64,000 nt of DNA from Pseudomonas sp. Its GTDB lineage: Bacteria; Pseudomonadota; Gammaproteobacteria; Pseudomonadales; Pseudomonadaceae. The notes under the pieces were generated by a model. That model worked only from the letters and a program-made list of their open reading frames with translations. It ran no database searches and was not told the origin of the DNA. Each line of letters opens with the position of its first letter. Position 1 is the first letter of the stretch. Location of the stretch: positions 1 through 64,000 of the forward strand of contig NZ_JAUXMX010000037.1 of the NCBI RefSeq assembly GCF_030683065.1. Direction: 5' to 3'. Positions 19,995 through 30,783 of this stretch are shown here, piece after piece. The position numbers and the translations under genes were made by a program.

Positions 19995-20996
19995 ATGAAC
20001 AGCCACCCACACGCCTCATGCGCGATCCCCCTGTGCGACGCTCGAGGCCAGCTCAATCCGCAGGCCATTGGTTGGTCGCCCCGCCCTCGGGTCGACTGCG
20101 CCCTGCCCGGTCACCTCGGCCGCCGTAAACGCTGGAACCACTGGTGTATCACCACCCCGCACTGGATGCTCTCCCTGACCCAGGCCGACCTCGACTATGT
20201 GGGCTACGGCGCCGCCTACTTCCTCGACCTGAGCAACGGGCAGTCAATCGCGCATAGTCAGTTGCGTCTGTTTGGAAAAGAGTGCGGGCTGCCAAGTCAG
20301 CCTGAGCAAAGCCATGAATTCTGCCACCCACGCCTGCAATTTCGCGTTATTGAGCAGCCTGGACGCCTACGCCTGACGGTTGCGGCACCAGATATAGGCG
20401 GCCAACCACTGCAGGTTGACCTGGATATCCAGCGACCCGCTCACCTCGACTCGGTCAACCTGGTCGCTCCGCTCGGCCCGCGACACTTTCACGCGACATG
20501 TCGACAAATGGGGCTGCCTACTCGCGGCAGCGTGCAACTGGGCAACCACCATTACAGTTGCACCGCCGGACAGAGCTTCGCCGCCATGGACTTTGGCCGC
20601 GGTGTCTGGCCATTGCACAGCCGCTGGACGCGCGCCGCCTTTGTCGCGCCGGGCGGCATTGCCGGCAACTTCGGGGCGGGCTGGACCGATCACAGCGGAT
20701 TGTCGGAAAACGCCCTGTGGTTCGGCGGTGAATTGCTGCACCTGGATACCCAGGTACTGATCCAACAACCCCAGACACCACTGGCGCCGTGGCGCCTGAA
20801 CAGCCTCGACGGACGTGTCGACTTGACCTTCACGGCGCAGCAGCTACACAAAGCCTGCCCACGCTTCGGTCCCTTCTACGCCGATACCCAACAGTGGTTT
20901 GGCCATTTTGACGGCATACTCCGCGGGCCAACAGGCGCATGCGTGCCGGTCAATCGAGCGCTGGGCTGGCTGGGGAAAACCCAAGCGCGCTGGTAG
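19995..20996 (+). CDS. DUF2804 domain-containing protein
   Basis: [67 protein letters not shown]. Confidence 0.88.
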   Translation: MNSHPHASCAIPLCDARGQLNPQAIGWSPRPRVDCALPGHLGRRKRWNHWCITTPHWMLSLTQADLDYVGYGAAYFLDLSNGQSIAHSQLRLFGKECGLPSQPEQSHEFCHPRLQFRVIEQPGRLRLTVAAPDIGGQPLQVDLDIQRPAHLDSVNLVAPLGPRHFHATCRQMGLPTRGSVQLGNHHYSCTAGQSFAAMDFGRGVWPLHSRWTRAAFVAPGGIAGNFGAGWTDHSGLSENALWFGGELLHLDTQVLIQQPQTPLAPWRLNSLDGRVDLTFTAQQLHKACPRFGPFYADTQQWFGHFDGILRGPTGACVPVNRALGWLGKTQARW

Positions 20997-21097
20997 AGCC
21001 ACTGCCGACAGCGCACAAGCACCACAGGCAGCCGGTTAGGGAACCTGCGAACCCTTGCAGCGGCCTAAACTTGCTGAATAGCCTTCTGGAGAGTTCC

Positions 21098-22492
21098 ATG
21101 AGCCGCACCGAAACTGACAGTCTAGGCCCCATTGAAGTACCTGAAACGGCTTACTGGGGCGCGCAAACCCAACGCTCACTGGTCAACTTCGTCATCGGCG
21201 AGGAGCGCATGCCAGTGGCCGTTTTGCATGCCCTGGCCTTGATCAAGAAAGCCGCCGCGCGGGTCAATGACCGCATCGGCGACCTCCCGCCGGACATTGC
21301 CAGGCTGATCGAGCAAGCCGCCGACGAAGTACTGGCCGGCCAGCACGACGCGCAATTTCCGTTGGTGGTCTGGCAAACCGGCAGCGGTACCCAGAGCAAC
21401 ATGAACGTCAACGAGGTAATCGCCGGCCGCGCGAACGAACTGGCCGGCAGCGCGCGCGGCGGCAAGAGTCCGGTGCACCCCAATGATCATGTCAACCGCG
21501 CACAAAGCTCCAACGACAGCTTCCCCACGGCCATGCACATCGCCGCTGCCAGCGCCGTGCTGCATGACTTGCTGCCGGCCCTGGCCGAACTGTCTGGCGG
21601 GCTGGCCGAGCAAGCCGCACGCCACAGTAAACTGGTGAAGACCGGGCGCACTCACATGATGGATGCCACACCGATCACCTTCGGCCAGGAACTCTCTGCT
21701 TTCGTCGCCCAGCTCGACTATGCCGAGCGAGCGATCCGCGCCACCCTGCCGGCGGTTTGCGAGCTGGCTCAAGGCGGCACTGCCGTCGGTACCGGACTCA
21801 ATTCACCGCCGGGTTTTGCCGAAGCCATCGCCGCCGAACTCGCGGCGTTGAGCGGCCTGCCGCTGGTCAGCGCGCCCAACAAATTTGCCGCCCTGGCCGG
21901 CCACGAACCCCTGACCAGCCTTTCCGGGGCGCTGAAAACCCTTGCGGTGGCCCTGATGAAAATCGCCAACGATTTACGTCTGCTCGGCTCAGGCCCGCGT
22001 GCAGGGTTTGCCGAGGTCAAACTACCGGCCAACGAGCCTGGCAGTTCGATCATGCCAGGCAAGGTCAACCCGACCCAATGCGAAGCGCTGTCGATGCTGG
22101 CATGCCAGGTACTGGGCAACGACGTGACCATTGGTTTTGCCGCGAGCCAAGGCCATCTGCAGCTCAACGTGTTCAAACCGGTGATCATCCACAACCTGCT
22201 GCAGTCGATTCGCCTGCTCGCCGACGGCTGTCGCAACTTCCAGCAGCACTGCATCGCCGGCCTGCAACCGGATGCAGCACAAATGGCTAAGCACCTGGAA
22301 CGCGGCCTGATGCTGGTCACGGCCCTGAACCCGCATATCGGTTACGACAAAGCCGCTGAAATCGCCAAGAAAGCCTATCAGGACGGCAGTACCCTGCGCG
22401 AAGCCGCACTGCAACTGGGTTACCTGACAGCACAACAATTCGACGCCTGGGTACGCCCGCACACCATGCTTGGAGCAGGCCACCATGACTGA
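21098..22492 (+). CDS. fumC: Class II fumarate hydratase
   Basis: 464 aa; fumarase signature [17 protein letters not shown]; start [27 protein letters not shown]. Confidence 0.95.
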   Translation: MSRTETDSLGPIEVPETAYWGAQTQRSLVNFVIGEERMPVAVLHALALIKKAAARVNDRIGDLPPDIARLIEQAADEVLAGQHDAQFPLVVWQTGSGTQSNMNVNEVIAGRANELAGSARGGKSPVHPNDHVNRAQSSNDSFPTAMHIAAASAVLHDLLPALAELSGGLAEQAARHSKLVKTGRTHMMDATPITFGQELSAFVAQLDYAERAIRATLPAVCELAQGGTAVGTGLNSPPGFAEAIAAELAALSGLPLVSAPNKFAALAGHEPLTSLSGALKTLAVALMKIANDLRLLGSGPRAGFAEVKLPANEPGSSIMPGKVNPTQCEALSMLACQVLGNDVTIGFAASQGHLQLNVFKPVIIHNLLQSIRLLADGCRNFQQHCIAGLQPDAAQMAKHLERGLMLVTALNPHIGYDKAAEIAKKAYQDGSTLREAALQLGYLTAQQFDAWVRPHTMLGAGHHD

Positions 22493-23105
22493 TGCAGGCA
22501 AAAGCGGCGCCACCCCCATCGAAGGCGATGGTAAACGCATCCTGATGATCCTCGGCACACCAAAAACCAATAGCCTCTGCCACGCCCTTGGCGAAGCCTA
22601 TGCCCAGGGCGCGCGCAGCAAAGGGCACGTGGTGCGACAATTGAAACTCGGCGAACTGAGCTTCGACCCAGTGCTGCGCGACGGTTATGACCAGAGCCAG
22701 ACCCTGGAGCCGGACCTGCTCGAAGCCCAACGGCAGATCCACTGGGCCGAACACCTGGTGTTCGTCTACCCCGTCTGGTGGGGCGGCTTACCGGCACTGC
22801 TCAAAGGCTTCTTTGATCGGGTGTTCCTGCCTGGTTTCGCCTTCAAGTACCGCAGTCGCTCGCAACTATGGGACAAGCTGCTGAGTGGCCGTACCGCCGA
22901 TTTGCTGGTAACCCTGGACACCCCGCCCTGGTACTTCCGCTGGATCTATGGCGCGCCGGCGCATCGACAGATGACCCGCACCATCCTCGGTTTCAGCGGC
23001 ATCAAAACCCGACGCCTGAGCGAGTTCGCCCCGGTCCGCAACTCCTCCGAAGAACAACGCCAAAGCTGGCTACGCCGCGCCGAAACCCTCGGCAGCCGCG
23101 CCTGA
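22485..23105 (+). CDS. NAD(P)H-dependent oxidoreductase (flavodoxin-like/NQO family)
   Basis: [41 protein letters not shown]...[29 protein letters not shown]; overlaps the fumC end. Confidence 0.9.
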   Translation: MTDAGKSGATPIEGDGKRILMILGTPKTNSLCHALGEAYAQGARSKGHVVRQLKLGELSFDPVLRDGYDQSQTLEPDLLEAQRQIHWAEHLVFVYPVWWGGLPALLKGFFDRVFLPGFAFKYRSRSQLWDKLLSGRTADLLVTLDTPPWYFRWIYGAPAHRQMTRTILGFSGIKTRRLSEFAPVRNSSEEQRQSWLRRAETLGSRA

Positions 23106-23142
23106 AACGGCCTGGATATCCATAGAGGAGTACAGACACCAT

Positions 23143-25389
23143 TCAGAACGGCCTCCCCAAGTAGAGGTAGAAACTGTTGTTGCCGTCCTGTGCCCGCCCG
23201 TAACCCAGATATAGCGGCCCCAGGGGACTGTCTGCGCCAACGAAGATGCTGGCGGATTTCAGCCAATCCTCCGAATTGCCACGCACTAGTGGGTTGCCGA
23301 TACGTCCAGCCTCAAGGGATAAGCCGCCATAAGCACCCTCCAGCAGAGTGCCGCGCATAATCCGGTGGTAGTACATAAGACGGCCGAACTGCAGGCTTTC
23401 GCCGAGCAACTGGCCGGTGGAGTAACCAGACTGCTGGAGGAAACCGCCCCACTGGAAGTACTCGTAACGTGGCAAGGGGGCACTGCCCAGCTTGTCTCCC
23501 ACTTTCATGGAGAAGTTGAACGTGTGATTACCGAACGACTTGGCCAGCGTGCCATCAGCAACCACACGGGTGAATGCTTCATCCGCGCCCAGCGCACTGC
23601 GCGAATCATAGATATTCAACCCCGCACGCCAGCCCGAACGGGGGAAATGAACGCTGTCGAGCTGATCAAGTAGTAGGCGGCCGGTCAACGCGCCCAGTTG
23701 TACCCGCGACTCGCCCGGCGACAGGATCTGCGGGCCGGTATCCAGGGTCGGTTCCAAGATACCCCCGAGTATACCCAGACGCAATTCACCATAGCGGCTG
23801 AAATGACTGCCCAGGTCGACCCCGGCGGATTTTTCCAGCACCTCATAGCTGGCGATCCGATCATCTTGCTGATAGAGGTCGGCGGTACGCCGCTCAATAG
23901 TCAGGTGCGGGGCGACAAACAACGGCCCCGTAGCGCTTAAGGGCTGATAGAACTCACTGTACAGGCCACTGGTACGACCAATCTGCAGATCGCTGCGCCA
24001 CTCGGCGCCCAGTTCATTGAGCCAGGTTTTCCGATAGCTGCCGAGCAGGTTGAAGTAGGCGTCGCCACTGAAGTCAGTGGACAGGCCCAGACCGAAACGC
24101 AGGTAGTCAGGCCCCCAGGATTTCTCCGCGGCATCAATGGCCAGCACATGTTTGCCGGCATCATCCAGCAGGCTGTACTTCACATGCTCGAAGTGGCCGG
24201 TGCCATACAGACGACGCAGATCGCGATCCAGGGTGGGCTGATCGATCAACTCGCCCACCCGGGTATCCAGCACTGCCTGGGCATAGTTGGGATTGACCCG
24301 CTGCAGGTTCTCGAAGCGGATCTCATCTACCACCCGCTGCTCAGGCTGCACGGTGATCTGCTGGCGCTGACGCAAAGCGGCATAGTCCGCGGGCGGCATG
24401 GACAGGTGCTGAAGTTGGGCGGACACCTGGCGTGCGGCGGTCTCCCCCAGCGGGGCAATCTGTCTCAGGTTGTCGAAATCGCCAGTAGAGAAATTGCCCA
24501 GCTCCGGGGAAATCAGGATGTCTTGGTCCGTCAGCGTCGCCAGCGAGGCCTGGACGTTCTGCTCGGTCAGGATGCTCAGCATTTGCCCGGTGACGCCGAA
24601 TATACCGTTGATCTCCTCGCGCTTGAGCAGCGGGGTCCCGACATTGACCGCGATGATGATATCCGCCCCCATTTCACGGGCAGTCTGCACGGGCAGGTTG
24701 CTGGTGAGCATGCCATCGACCAGGAGCATGCCATCGACTTCGGCCGGGGCCACAGCACCCGGTACCGACATGCTGGCGCGCATCACGTTCGCCAGTTCGC
24801 CCCGGTCGAAGACCACGGCCTTGCCGGTGACCAAGTCGGTAGCGATCGCACGGAAGGGTATGGGTAGGTCATCGAACACGTAGAAGCCTTTTGCCTTGCT
24901 CAACTGGCGCAGCACAGTTTCCAGTTGCACCCCGGTCACCAAGCCCTTGCCGACCTTCACCTGGCCCTGCTGCAAACCCACCTCGGGGGTGAAGAGAATC
25001 GTGTAGTCATCCTGTTTGCGGCGCATATTCTGCTCTTGCCGCGGCGGGTTTTCCTTGAACAGCAGTTCGGTGGAAATACTACCGAGCAACTGCTCCATCT
25101 CCGGTAGTGACATACCAGTGGCGAAGGCAGCTCCCACCAGCGCCCCCATGCTGGTCCCGGCGATACAGTCGATTGGAATACGGTATTCATCCAGCACTTT
25201 GAGCACACCGACATGGGCAGCACCGCGCGCGCCACCACCGGAAAGCACCAGGCAGATGCGCGGGCGCGCCTCGTCCAAGGCCGCGGATTCGGTCCGCTGG
25301 TGATTGGCGGCCAGAAGGGATGCGGATAAGCATGCAGCCGTAATGGCTATCCATAACGGATACATGTAACGGACAAACCCTGCGTTCAT
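23143..25389 (-). CDS. Patatin-like phospholipase with C-terminal outer-membrane barrel (PlpD/type Vd-like)
   Basis: GGGARGAAHVGVL, GTSMGALVGAAFATGM nucleophile motif, then POTRA-like and barrel region ending YLYLGRPF. Confidence 0.9.
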   Translation of the reverse strand: MNAGFVRYMYPLWIAITAACLSASLLAANHQRTESAALDEARPRICLVLSGGGARGAAHVGVLKVLDEYRIPIDCIAGTSMGALVGAAFATGMSLPEMEQLLGSISTELLFKENPPRQEQNMRRKQDDYTILFTPEVGLQQGQVKVGKGLVTGVQLETVLRQLSKAKGFYVFDDLPIPFRAIATDLVTGKAVVFDRGELANVMRASMSVPGAVAPAEVDGMLLVDGMLTSNLPVQTAREMGADIIIAVNVGTPLLKREEINGIFGVTGQMLSILTEQNVQASLATLTDQDILISPELGNFSTGDFDNLRQIAPLGETAARQVSAQLQHLSMPPADYAALRQRQQITVQPEQRVVDEIRFENLQRVNPNYAQAVLDTRVGELIDQPTLDRDLRRLYGTGHFEHVKYSLLDDAGKHVLAIDAAEKSWGPDYLRFGLGLSTDFSGDAYFNLLGSYRKTWLNELGAEWRSDLQIGRTSGLYSEFYQPLSATGPLFVAPHLTIERRTADLYQQDDRIASYEVLEKSAGVDLGSHFSRYGELRLGILGGILEPTLDTGPQILSPGESRVQLGALTGRLLLDQLDSVHFPRSGWRAGLNIYDSRSALGADEAFTRVVADGTLAKSFGNHTFNFSMKVGDKLGSAPLPRYEYFQWGGFLQQSGYSTGQLLGESLQFGRLMYYHRIMRGTLLEGAYGGLSLEAGRIGNPLVRGNSEDWLKSASIFVGADSPLGPLYLGYGRAQDGNNSFYLYLGRPF

Positions 25390-25452
25390 ACATCCTCCCA
25401 GGGATATTTTTAGCTATGTCTGCGCAGCGGCCAGCAGGCCCCATTCACAGGT

Positions 25453-26460
25453 TCAGGGTGATACGGTTCGGATCAGGCGGGAAAAGTCCGCCGAGTCGCT
25501 CGCCTGGCGGGCTCGCGTGTTGATCAGGGCATCACGCTGCACCTCGCTGAAGGGCCGCTGGGCATTCTGCAGATAGCCGTTTTCATAGAGATATTCGGGC
25601 ACATAACCACTGGCAAGGACTTTCCAGCTAAAGGAAATATGCTGCGGGTTAACCCGTGAACTCATCCAGATGCGCGTCGTGCAATTGGTGGTCAGGGTGT
25701 TGTAGAACTCCGGCCGATCCCTCAGTGAGTTCATCCGGTGCAGGTACTCCAGAAACAAGCGCCGGCCATTCTCGATCGGGGCACGGAGGGAATACAGGTA
25801 GACATCTTCCGGCGGATCGCGCCGATAGTTAGTGCGCAGCCGGATCACGTCGCGCTCGTCGGCTACCACGTAGTAAAGTTCGTACTGGCGAAAAAAACCC
25901 TTGAGGGTGGAGTAGCTCTCGTGGCGTTCCTTGCGCGTCTCGATGGATATGGCCAGATGCGCACCGTCAGCAAACGCGAAGCTGAGAAACACATGGGCAA
26001 TGGCCGGCCCCATCCAATACGAAGTAACCATGTCGACCCCCACCAGCTGGCGTAGATCGAACTCCCGGTCGTAATACGCTGGGGTGTAGTCGGTTTCGCT
26101 GCGGTACTCGAAGTTGCGGATGTTATGCACCGTGACCCGATTCCCGACGATGGTGGCATATGGCAGTACCGCCACATCCGCCTGCCAATGCCTCGCGTTG
26201 GACGGCTCGATGCCCTGATACCAGGAGAACAGCGCAGCCAGGGGCAACAGATAGGCCAGCAGCGCCCGCCTGCGCCAGCGCGCCATACCGAGGCCAAGCA
26301 AGGCGATCAGGCTCGACAGGGCAAACAGTAGGGCCAGGGCTAACCGTAAAAGACCCGCATCGTCCCCGGCGAAGACGATGGCCAATACGCCCCAGGCACC
26401 TAGTGCCAAGATCAGCAGCCCTAGCAGCAGCAGGCCTATGATGGTTGTAATACGCTTCAT
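25453..26460 (-). CDS. DUF4105 (Lnb N-terminal periplasmic-like) membrane protein
   Basis: Three N-terminal TM segments, then YNTLTTNCTTRIWMSSRVNPQHISFSWKVLASGYVPEYLYENGYL. Confidence 0.82.
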   Translation of the reverse strand: MKRITTIIGLLLLGLLILALGAWGVLAIVFAGDDAGLLRLALALLFALSSLIALLGLGMARWRRRALLAYLLPLAALFSWYQGIEPSNARHWQADVAVLPYATIVGNRVTVHNIRNFEYRSETDYTPAYYDREFDLRQLVGVDMVTSYWMGPAIAHVFLSFAFADGAHLAISIETRKERHESYSTLKGFFRQYELYYVVADERDVIRLRTNYRRDPPEDVYLYSLRAPIENGRRLFLEYLHRMNSLRDRPEFYNTLTTNCTTRIWMSSRVNPQHISFSWKVLASGYVPEYLYENGYLQNAQRPFSEVQRDALINTRARQASDSADFSRLIRTVSP

Positions 26461-26654
26461 CGTGACTGCCTCATTCTGATCACTTCAAGCCCTGCCTTGG
26501 ACGCTGCGACATGCCACCTGCATGACCACGTCACCATGCACATCTGACTCGCGGCCGAAGAAAGAATAGGGTTCTGCATAGCCTGTAAGGGTTGGACGCA
26601 GCGCATGCAATACGGCGGTCGTTGCCCCTTGCACATGCTGGTTTCAACGGCATG

Positions 26655-28922
26655 CTAGTACAACAGCGGGTCCTCGGGATTGAGGCTAGCCAGTTCCGCG
26701 AACAATGCATTGGCCTGTTGTATGGCACCGGACTCACGCAGGTAACTGATCAGGGCCATACGCAGGGTGCGGTTGGCCGGGGCCAGCACTAGCTGGGCGC
26801 GCAGCAGGGTCAGCGCCGCCTCGACTTGCCCAGCATCGTGCAGGGCAACGGCGAGCACATAGGCGTAATCGCGATTCTCCGGGGCCAGTTCATAAGCCTG
26901 ACGCAATGCCGCCAACGCCTCCTGACGCTGACCACTACGAACCAGTGCCAGGCCCAGTGCGTGGTACAGGCTTGCCTCCTCGGGGTAATTCGCCGTGCTT
27001 TCGTGCAACAGCGCGATACCCTGCCCTGCCTGCCCCTGGGCTTCCAGCCATTGCGCCAGCATTAGCCGTGCGGGATGAAAATTCGGATTACGCTGCAAGG
27101 CCAGGTGCAAACTCGACTCGGCCTGATCGGCGCGCTGGGTCACTTGATAGAGCGCGGCCAGATTGGTCAGCGCCTCGGCACGATCCAGCTGCGCCCGCTG
27201 CGCCTGCTCATAGTCAGCCAGGACCGCCGGCCAGCGCGGCAAGCCTTGGTGCAAGGCGGGCGGTAGTTGTGCCAACTGCCAGGTGGCGGCCAGTCGTACC
27301 GCTCGACGAGGGTCATTCAACAGCGGGCCAAGAGCCTGTACCTGTTGCTCGGGCGTGGTCAGCGCGCCCACCACTTCGATAGCCGCCAGGCGTACGACGG
27401 GGTCGGGATGACGCAGGGCCGCAACCAGTATCTGCCCCGCCTGCGGTGTCGGATACTGGGGCAACTCTGCCAGCAGGGTCGCCTTGCGCAACCCAGGTAA
27501 ATCCGTTCTCGCCAACTGTGCATAGAGCGCGGCAGCTGCACCGGCACGCCCCTTGCGGGCGGAAAACAGGGCCTGAGCATAGCCGCCGTCGGCTGGCGCC
27601 GGCATGCCGTACCAGGCGTTAAACTGCTCAACAAGCTTCCCCGTTTCATCCTGCTGGTGGCACCCCAAGCAGGCGTCGCTGTGACCAAGTTCCAAAGCCT
27701 GGCGCGGGTTGGGCCGGCTAAAGCTGTGGTCATGGCGCAGGTCATTGCCCATGTAGTAACGCCCGGGCATATGGCAGCTCTGACATTGAGCACCTGGCGA
27801 ATCTACAGGGTGATGGTGGTGAGCCGGCGACTGATAGTCCTTGGCCTGCAAACCACCCATTCGAATGCCGCTGCGGATGGCCTGGCCGCTGGGGTTATGA
27901 CACTGGGTACAGACAGCGTCGCCCCTGGCGCGCAGTTCAGTGCTATGGGGGTTGTGGCAATCCGAGCAGCGCACGCCGGCGGTATGCATACGACTCTGGG
28001 TGAAGGAACCGTACTCGAACACTTCGTCTTGAATCTTGCCGTCGACCTCATATACACCGGCAGCCAGGAGGCTGGGCTGGTAATCGTCATACAGCCGATT
28101 TGCTGCGTGGTAGCCCACCTCCAGCGCCGCACGGCGGCTATGGCAGCGGGCACAGGTCTCCACTTCTGTGTGATTGCCGGCATCCTTCAGGTTCACCGGC
28201 AAGCCACGGCCGGTTGTGCCGAAGCCCTGCGGATCGGCCGCCCAAAGCAGATGATTGGAGGCTGGGCCATGACAGCTCTGACAACCCACGCCCAAAGCCT
28301 GCCAACGGCTGGAAAAACTATTGGTTTGACTGTCGAAGCGGCGCTCGAATCCGGTGGTATGGCATTCGATGCACATGGCGTTGGCATTCTGCTGCGCACC
28401 GCTCCAGTGCAGCGGATCACGATGATCCACCTGGGGATAGAGATGGAACCACTGTTGCTGCTCCACATTCCAGGCTGCCCCCAGGGCCTGCAGATGACCA
28501 CCCGGCAGCGCCAGCAGATACTGTTGCAGCGGGCTGACGCCGAATGTATAGGCCACCTTGAAATCGGCTGGCTGGCCGTCTGCCCCCGGCAGGGTGACCC
28601 AGAACTCCTCACCCTTGCGCTTAAAGACTGTGGTTTCTGCCGGCGTATGCAACGGCGCGGCAGTGAAGTCCGCCAGAACGGTCTCAGCACTGGCAAGCTG
28701 CATAGCCAGATGATGATGGGAGCCTTGCCAGTCCTGCACCTGTGAGGAATGACAACCCTGGCATTGCTGCTCATCCACCCAGCGCGCTGCACCCTGAGGG
28801 GTCGGTACCGCTGGTGTGTCCCACCAGATGGCATAAATGCCAGCCACCAGGATCAGGCAAAGAGCCAATAACACTAACCAGAAGCCTTGACGTGGCAGGT
28901 GGGTATGCATAGTGAAAGGCAT
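26655..28922 (-). CDS. Octaheme c-type cytochrome with C-terminal HEAT/TPR-like repeats
   Basis: Eight CxxCH motifs (CQGCH, CIECH, CQSCH, CARCH, CSDCH, CTQCH, CQSCH, CLGCH), N-terminal anchor, C-terminal helical repeats. Confidence 0.88.
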   Translation of the reverse strand: MPFTMHTHLPRQGFWLVLLALCLILVAGIYAIWWDTPAVPTPQGAARWVDEQQCQGCHSSQVQDWQGSHHHLAMQLASAETVLADFTAAPLHTPAETTVFKRKGEEFWVTLPGADGQPADFKVAYTFGVSPLQQYLLALPGGHLQALGAAWNVEQQQWFHLYPQVDHRDPLHWSGAQQNANAMCIECHTTGFERRFDSQTNSFSSRWQALGVGCQSCHGPASNHLLWAADPQGFGTTGRGLPVNLKDAGNHTEVETCARCHSRRAALEVGYHAANRLYDDYQPSLLAAGVYEVDGKIQDEVFEYGSFTQSRMHTAGVRCSDCHNPHSTELRARGDAVCTQCHNPSGQAIRSGIRMGGLQAKDYQSPAHHHHPVDSPGAQCQSCHMPGRYYMGNDLRHDHSFSRPNPRQALELGHSDACLGCHQQDETGKLVEQFNAWYGMPAPADGGYAQALFSARKGRAGAAAALYAQLARTDLPGLRKATLLAELPQYPTPQAGQILVAALRHPDPVVRLAAIEVVGALTTPEQQVQALGPLLNDPRRAVRLAATWQLAQLPPALHQGLPRWPAVLADYEQAQRAQLDRAEALTNLAALYQVTQRADQAESSLHLALQRNPNFHPARLMLAQWLEAQGQAGQGIALLHESTANYPEEASLYHALGLALVRSGQRQEALAALRQAYELAPENRDYAYVLAVALHDAGQVEAALTLLRAQLVLAPANRTLRMALISYLRESGAIQQANALFAELASLNPEDPLLY

Positions 28923-29013
28923 TCTAAAATCCGGACAGAGAGAACAACGCAATTCACCAGCCCCCGCCACACCAAGCCCAAGAGCGAGGAGTGGGGAGGC
29001 ACCGCCATCGAAC

Positions 29014-29673
29014 TTACTGGAAACTCAATATATCGCGGGTCAGGTTGTCGATCACCGATTTGAAGTCATTGGCAGTTAGCACCTGCTTGTCATTATCCAG
29101 GGTTTTGCCAAGGCCCTTGCGCACAACGCGCAGTAAGGGTTTGCCAGTGGAGGTGTCCACCAGTTCCGCTTCCAGATACAGCTCGGAGTTCTGACTGCGC
29201 CCGCCACTGGCCGCCATGGCACCAGCCACCACCAAGGCTACCGGAATCACCTCATAGGGTTTAAGGCCCTGGGTACTAGCATCGACACCGGTGATGGCCC
29301 CGCGAAACGCCAGGGTACCCGGGCCGGCACCGATACTGGCCGGCTTCAGGCGACTGAACAGGGCAGTACTCACTCTGTCATTGGTGTAATCCAGCAGCTC
29401 CTGCAGGGTCTGCTGGTTGATACGTTCGCTGGAATGAGGCTCTGGATAGAAACGGATGGGCTGGTAAATCACTTGGGTGTAGTTGGCTACGTTGAAATCA
29501 GGGTCGGCCCAGCGCAGCACGCTATCACCACTGGTGGTCTTGGCCGCACTCAAGCCCTCGTAACTGGACAGGAATCCGGAATACTGCGACTGACTGGTGG
29601 TCGTAGTACTGCATCCACCGAGGGCGAAAACAGTGGCCAATAAGCCGCTCAATAGCAGTTTCGTTGTTTTCAT
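29014..29673 (-). CDS. DUF3313-like lipoprotein
   Basis: MKTTKLLLSGLLATVFALGGCSTTTT lipobox; body YSGFLSSYEGL...ADPDFNVANYTQVIYQPIRFYP. Confidence 0.85.
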   Translation of the reverse strand: MKTTKLLLSGLLATVFALGGCSTTTTSQSQYSGFLSSYEGLSAAKTTSGDSVLRWADPDFNVANYTQVIYQPIRFYPEPHSSERINQQTLQELLDYTNDRVSTALFSRLKPASIGAGPGTLAFRGAITGVDASTQGLKPYEVIPVALVVAGAMAASGGRSQNSELYLEAELVDTSTGKPLLRVVRKGLGKTLDNDKQVLTANDFKSVIDNLTRDILSFQ

Positions 29674-29766
29674 CGTTAACACTCCAGGCAAGTAAACAGG
29701 CGATGTGCTTAAAAGTAGAGTCGATAGATGCCAGCATCATGTGCGCAATGCTGTGCCCTGAAGAGC

Positions 29767-30570
29767 TTAACGTGGGAATAGCAGGGTCACCGCCGCCCTG
29801 AAACCCCAGCCGTATGCACCATTTACCGTACTGTCGAGCCAGTAACGTGGACCGAGCTGAATGCTCAAAGGCTGGCCGCCAATCCTCAGCAGCTGGGTCA
29901 CCGACAGGTTCAGCGGCACGGACCACTCTTTAGTCCGCCAGTCATAAGTTGACTCGGTATTGACACCGAAGCTGGTGTAGGTAGAGGTGGTGTAGGACAC
30001 AAAGGGTTGCAGAAAGGTGGCGTTGATCCTTTCACGGTCATCGGCAGGGCTACCCTCCAGCGACCACAGATGATTAGCCAGAGCGCCAACGGTCCAGCCA
30101 TTGGCCTGTTTCAGGACCACCGCCGTAGGGCCGGCGGCCCACTGATCCTGGGTTAGCAGATCATCGCTACCAGTCGGGATAAGAAATACCGGGCCTGCGC
30201 CCCAGATCCAGCCACTCTCGGTGGCGGCCTTGGGTGAAAAGAACAGACTTTGGGTCACATCACCGATACCTGACTTATCCGCCAATCCATTGGGGGCCAG
30301 GCTGCGCTGATCGATTACCGGCAGAATAGTCCTTGAGATCAAGTTCCAATCTTCATTGATGGAAAACGGCAGTACCGGTTGGATATTGGTCACCGTCTGG
30401 ATGCCGTCGCTGGTTGGCCCCAGCTTCTGGTTCCAGTTGTACTGCACCGGCAGGCTGTAAATCGCGGCGATGGGATTGAGGGATTTTTTCGCCAGCTCCG
30501 CCGCGTCATCAGCCAGTGCCCCACTCGCCACAAGGACCAGGCAGCCCCCTATCAAACCGTTACACTTCAC
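29767..30570 (-). CDS. Outer-membrane transporter-like protein (MetA-pathway type)
   Basis: Signal peptide; ADDAAELAKKSLNPIAAIYSLPVQYNWNQKLGP...QPVLPFSINEDWNLISRTILPVI; beta-rich, ends VTLLFPR. Confidence 0.75.
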   Translation of the reverse strand: MKCNGLIGGCLVLVASGALADDAAELAKKSLNPIAAIYSLPVQYNWNQKLGPTSDGIQTVTNIQPVLPFSINEDWNLISRTILPVIDQRSLAPNGLADKSGIGDVTQSLFFSPKAATESGWIWGAGPVFLIPTGSDDLLTQDQWAAGPTAVVLKQANGWTVGALANHLWSLEGSPADDRERINATFLQPFVSYTTSTYTSFGVNTESTYDWRTKEWSVPLNLSVTQLLRIGGQPLSIQLGPRYWLDSTVNGAYGWGFRAAVTLLFPR

Positions 30571-30712
30571 CTGCTAACCCCCCATACAAAGAAAAGGCCA
30601 TGTAGCCGTTTTGTGTTGCGCGGCGCCGAAGCACTTTTTATCAGCCAGCTTGCTGGCGATCCCCCCACAGGCAGGGTGCACCCTGCGTGCGCACCGGCGA
30701 ATGACCGATGTG

Positions 30713-30737
30713 GGTGATGCGCACAGCGCACCCTACG
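30713..30737. repeat. Inverted degenerate copy of the GTAGGGTGCGCC repeat
   Basis: GGTGATGCGCACAGCGCACCCTACG, reverse orientation relative to 11819 and 13023. Confidence 0.6.
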
Positions 30738-30783
30738 AACTCAGGCCACTCAGGCGCAGGCCTTGGTATGAAACAGCCCGGTG

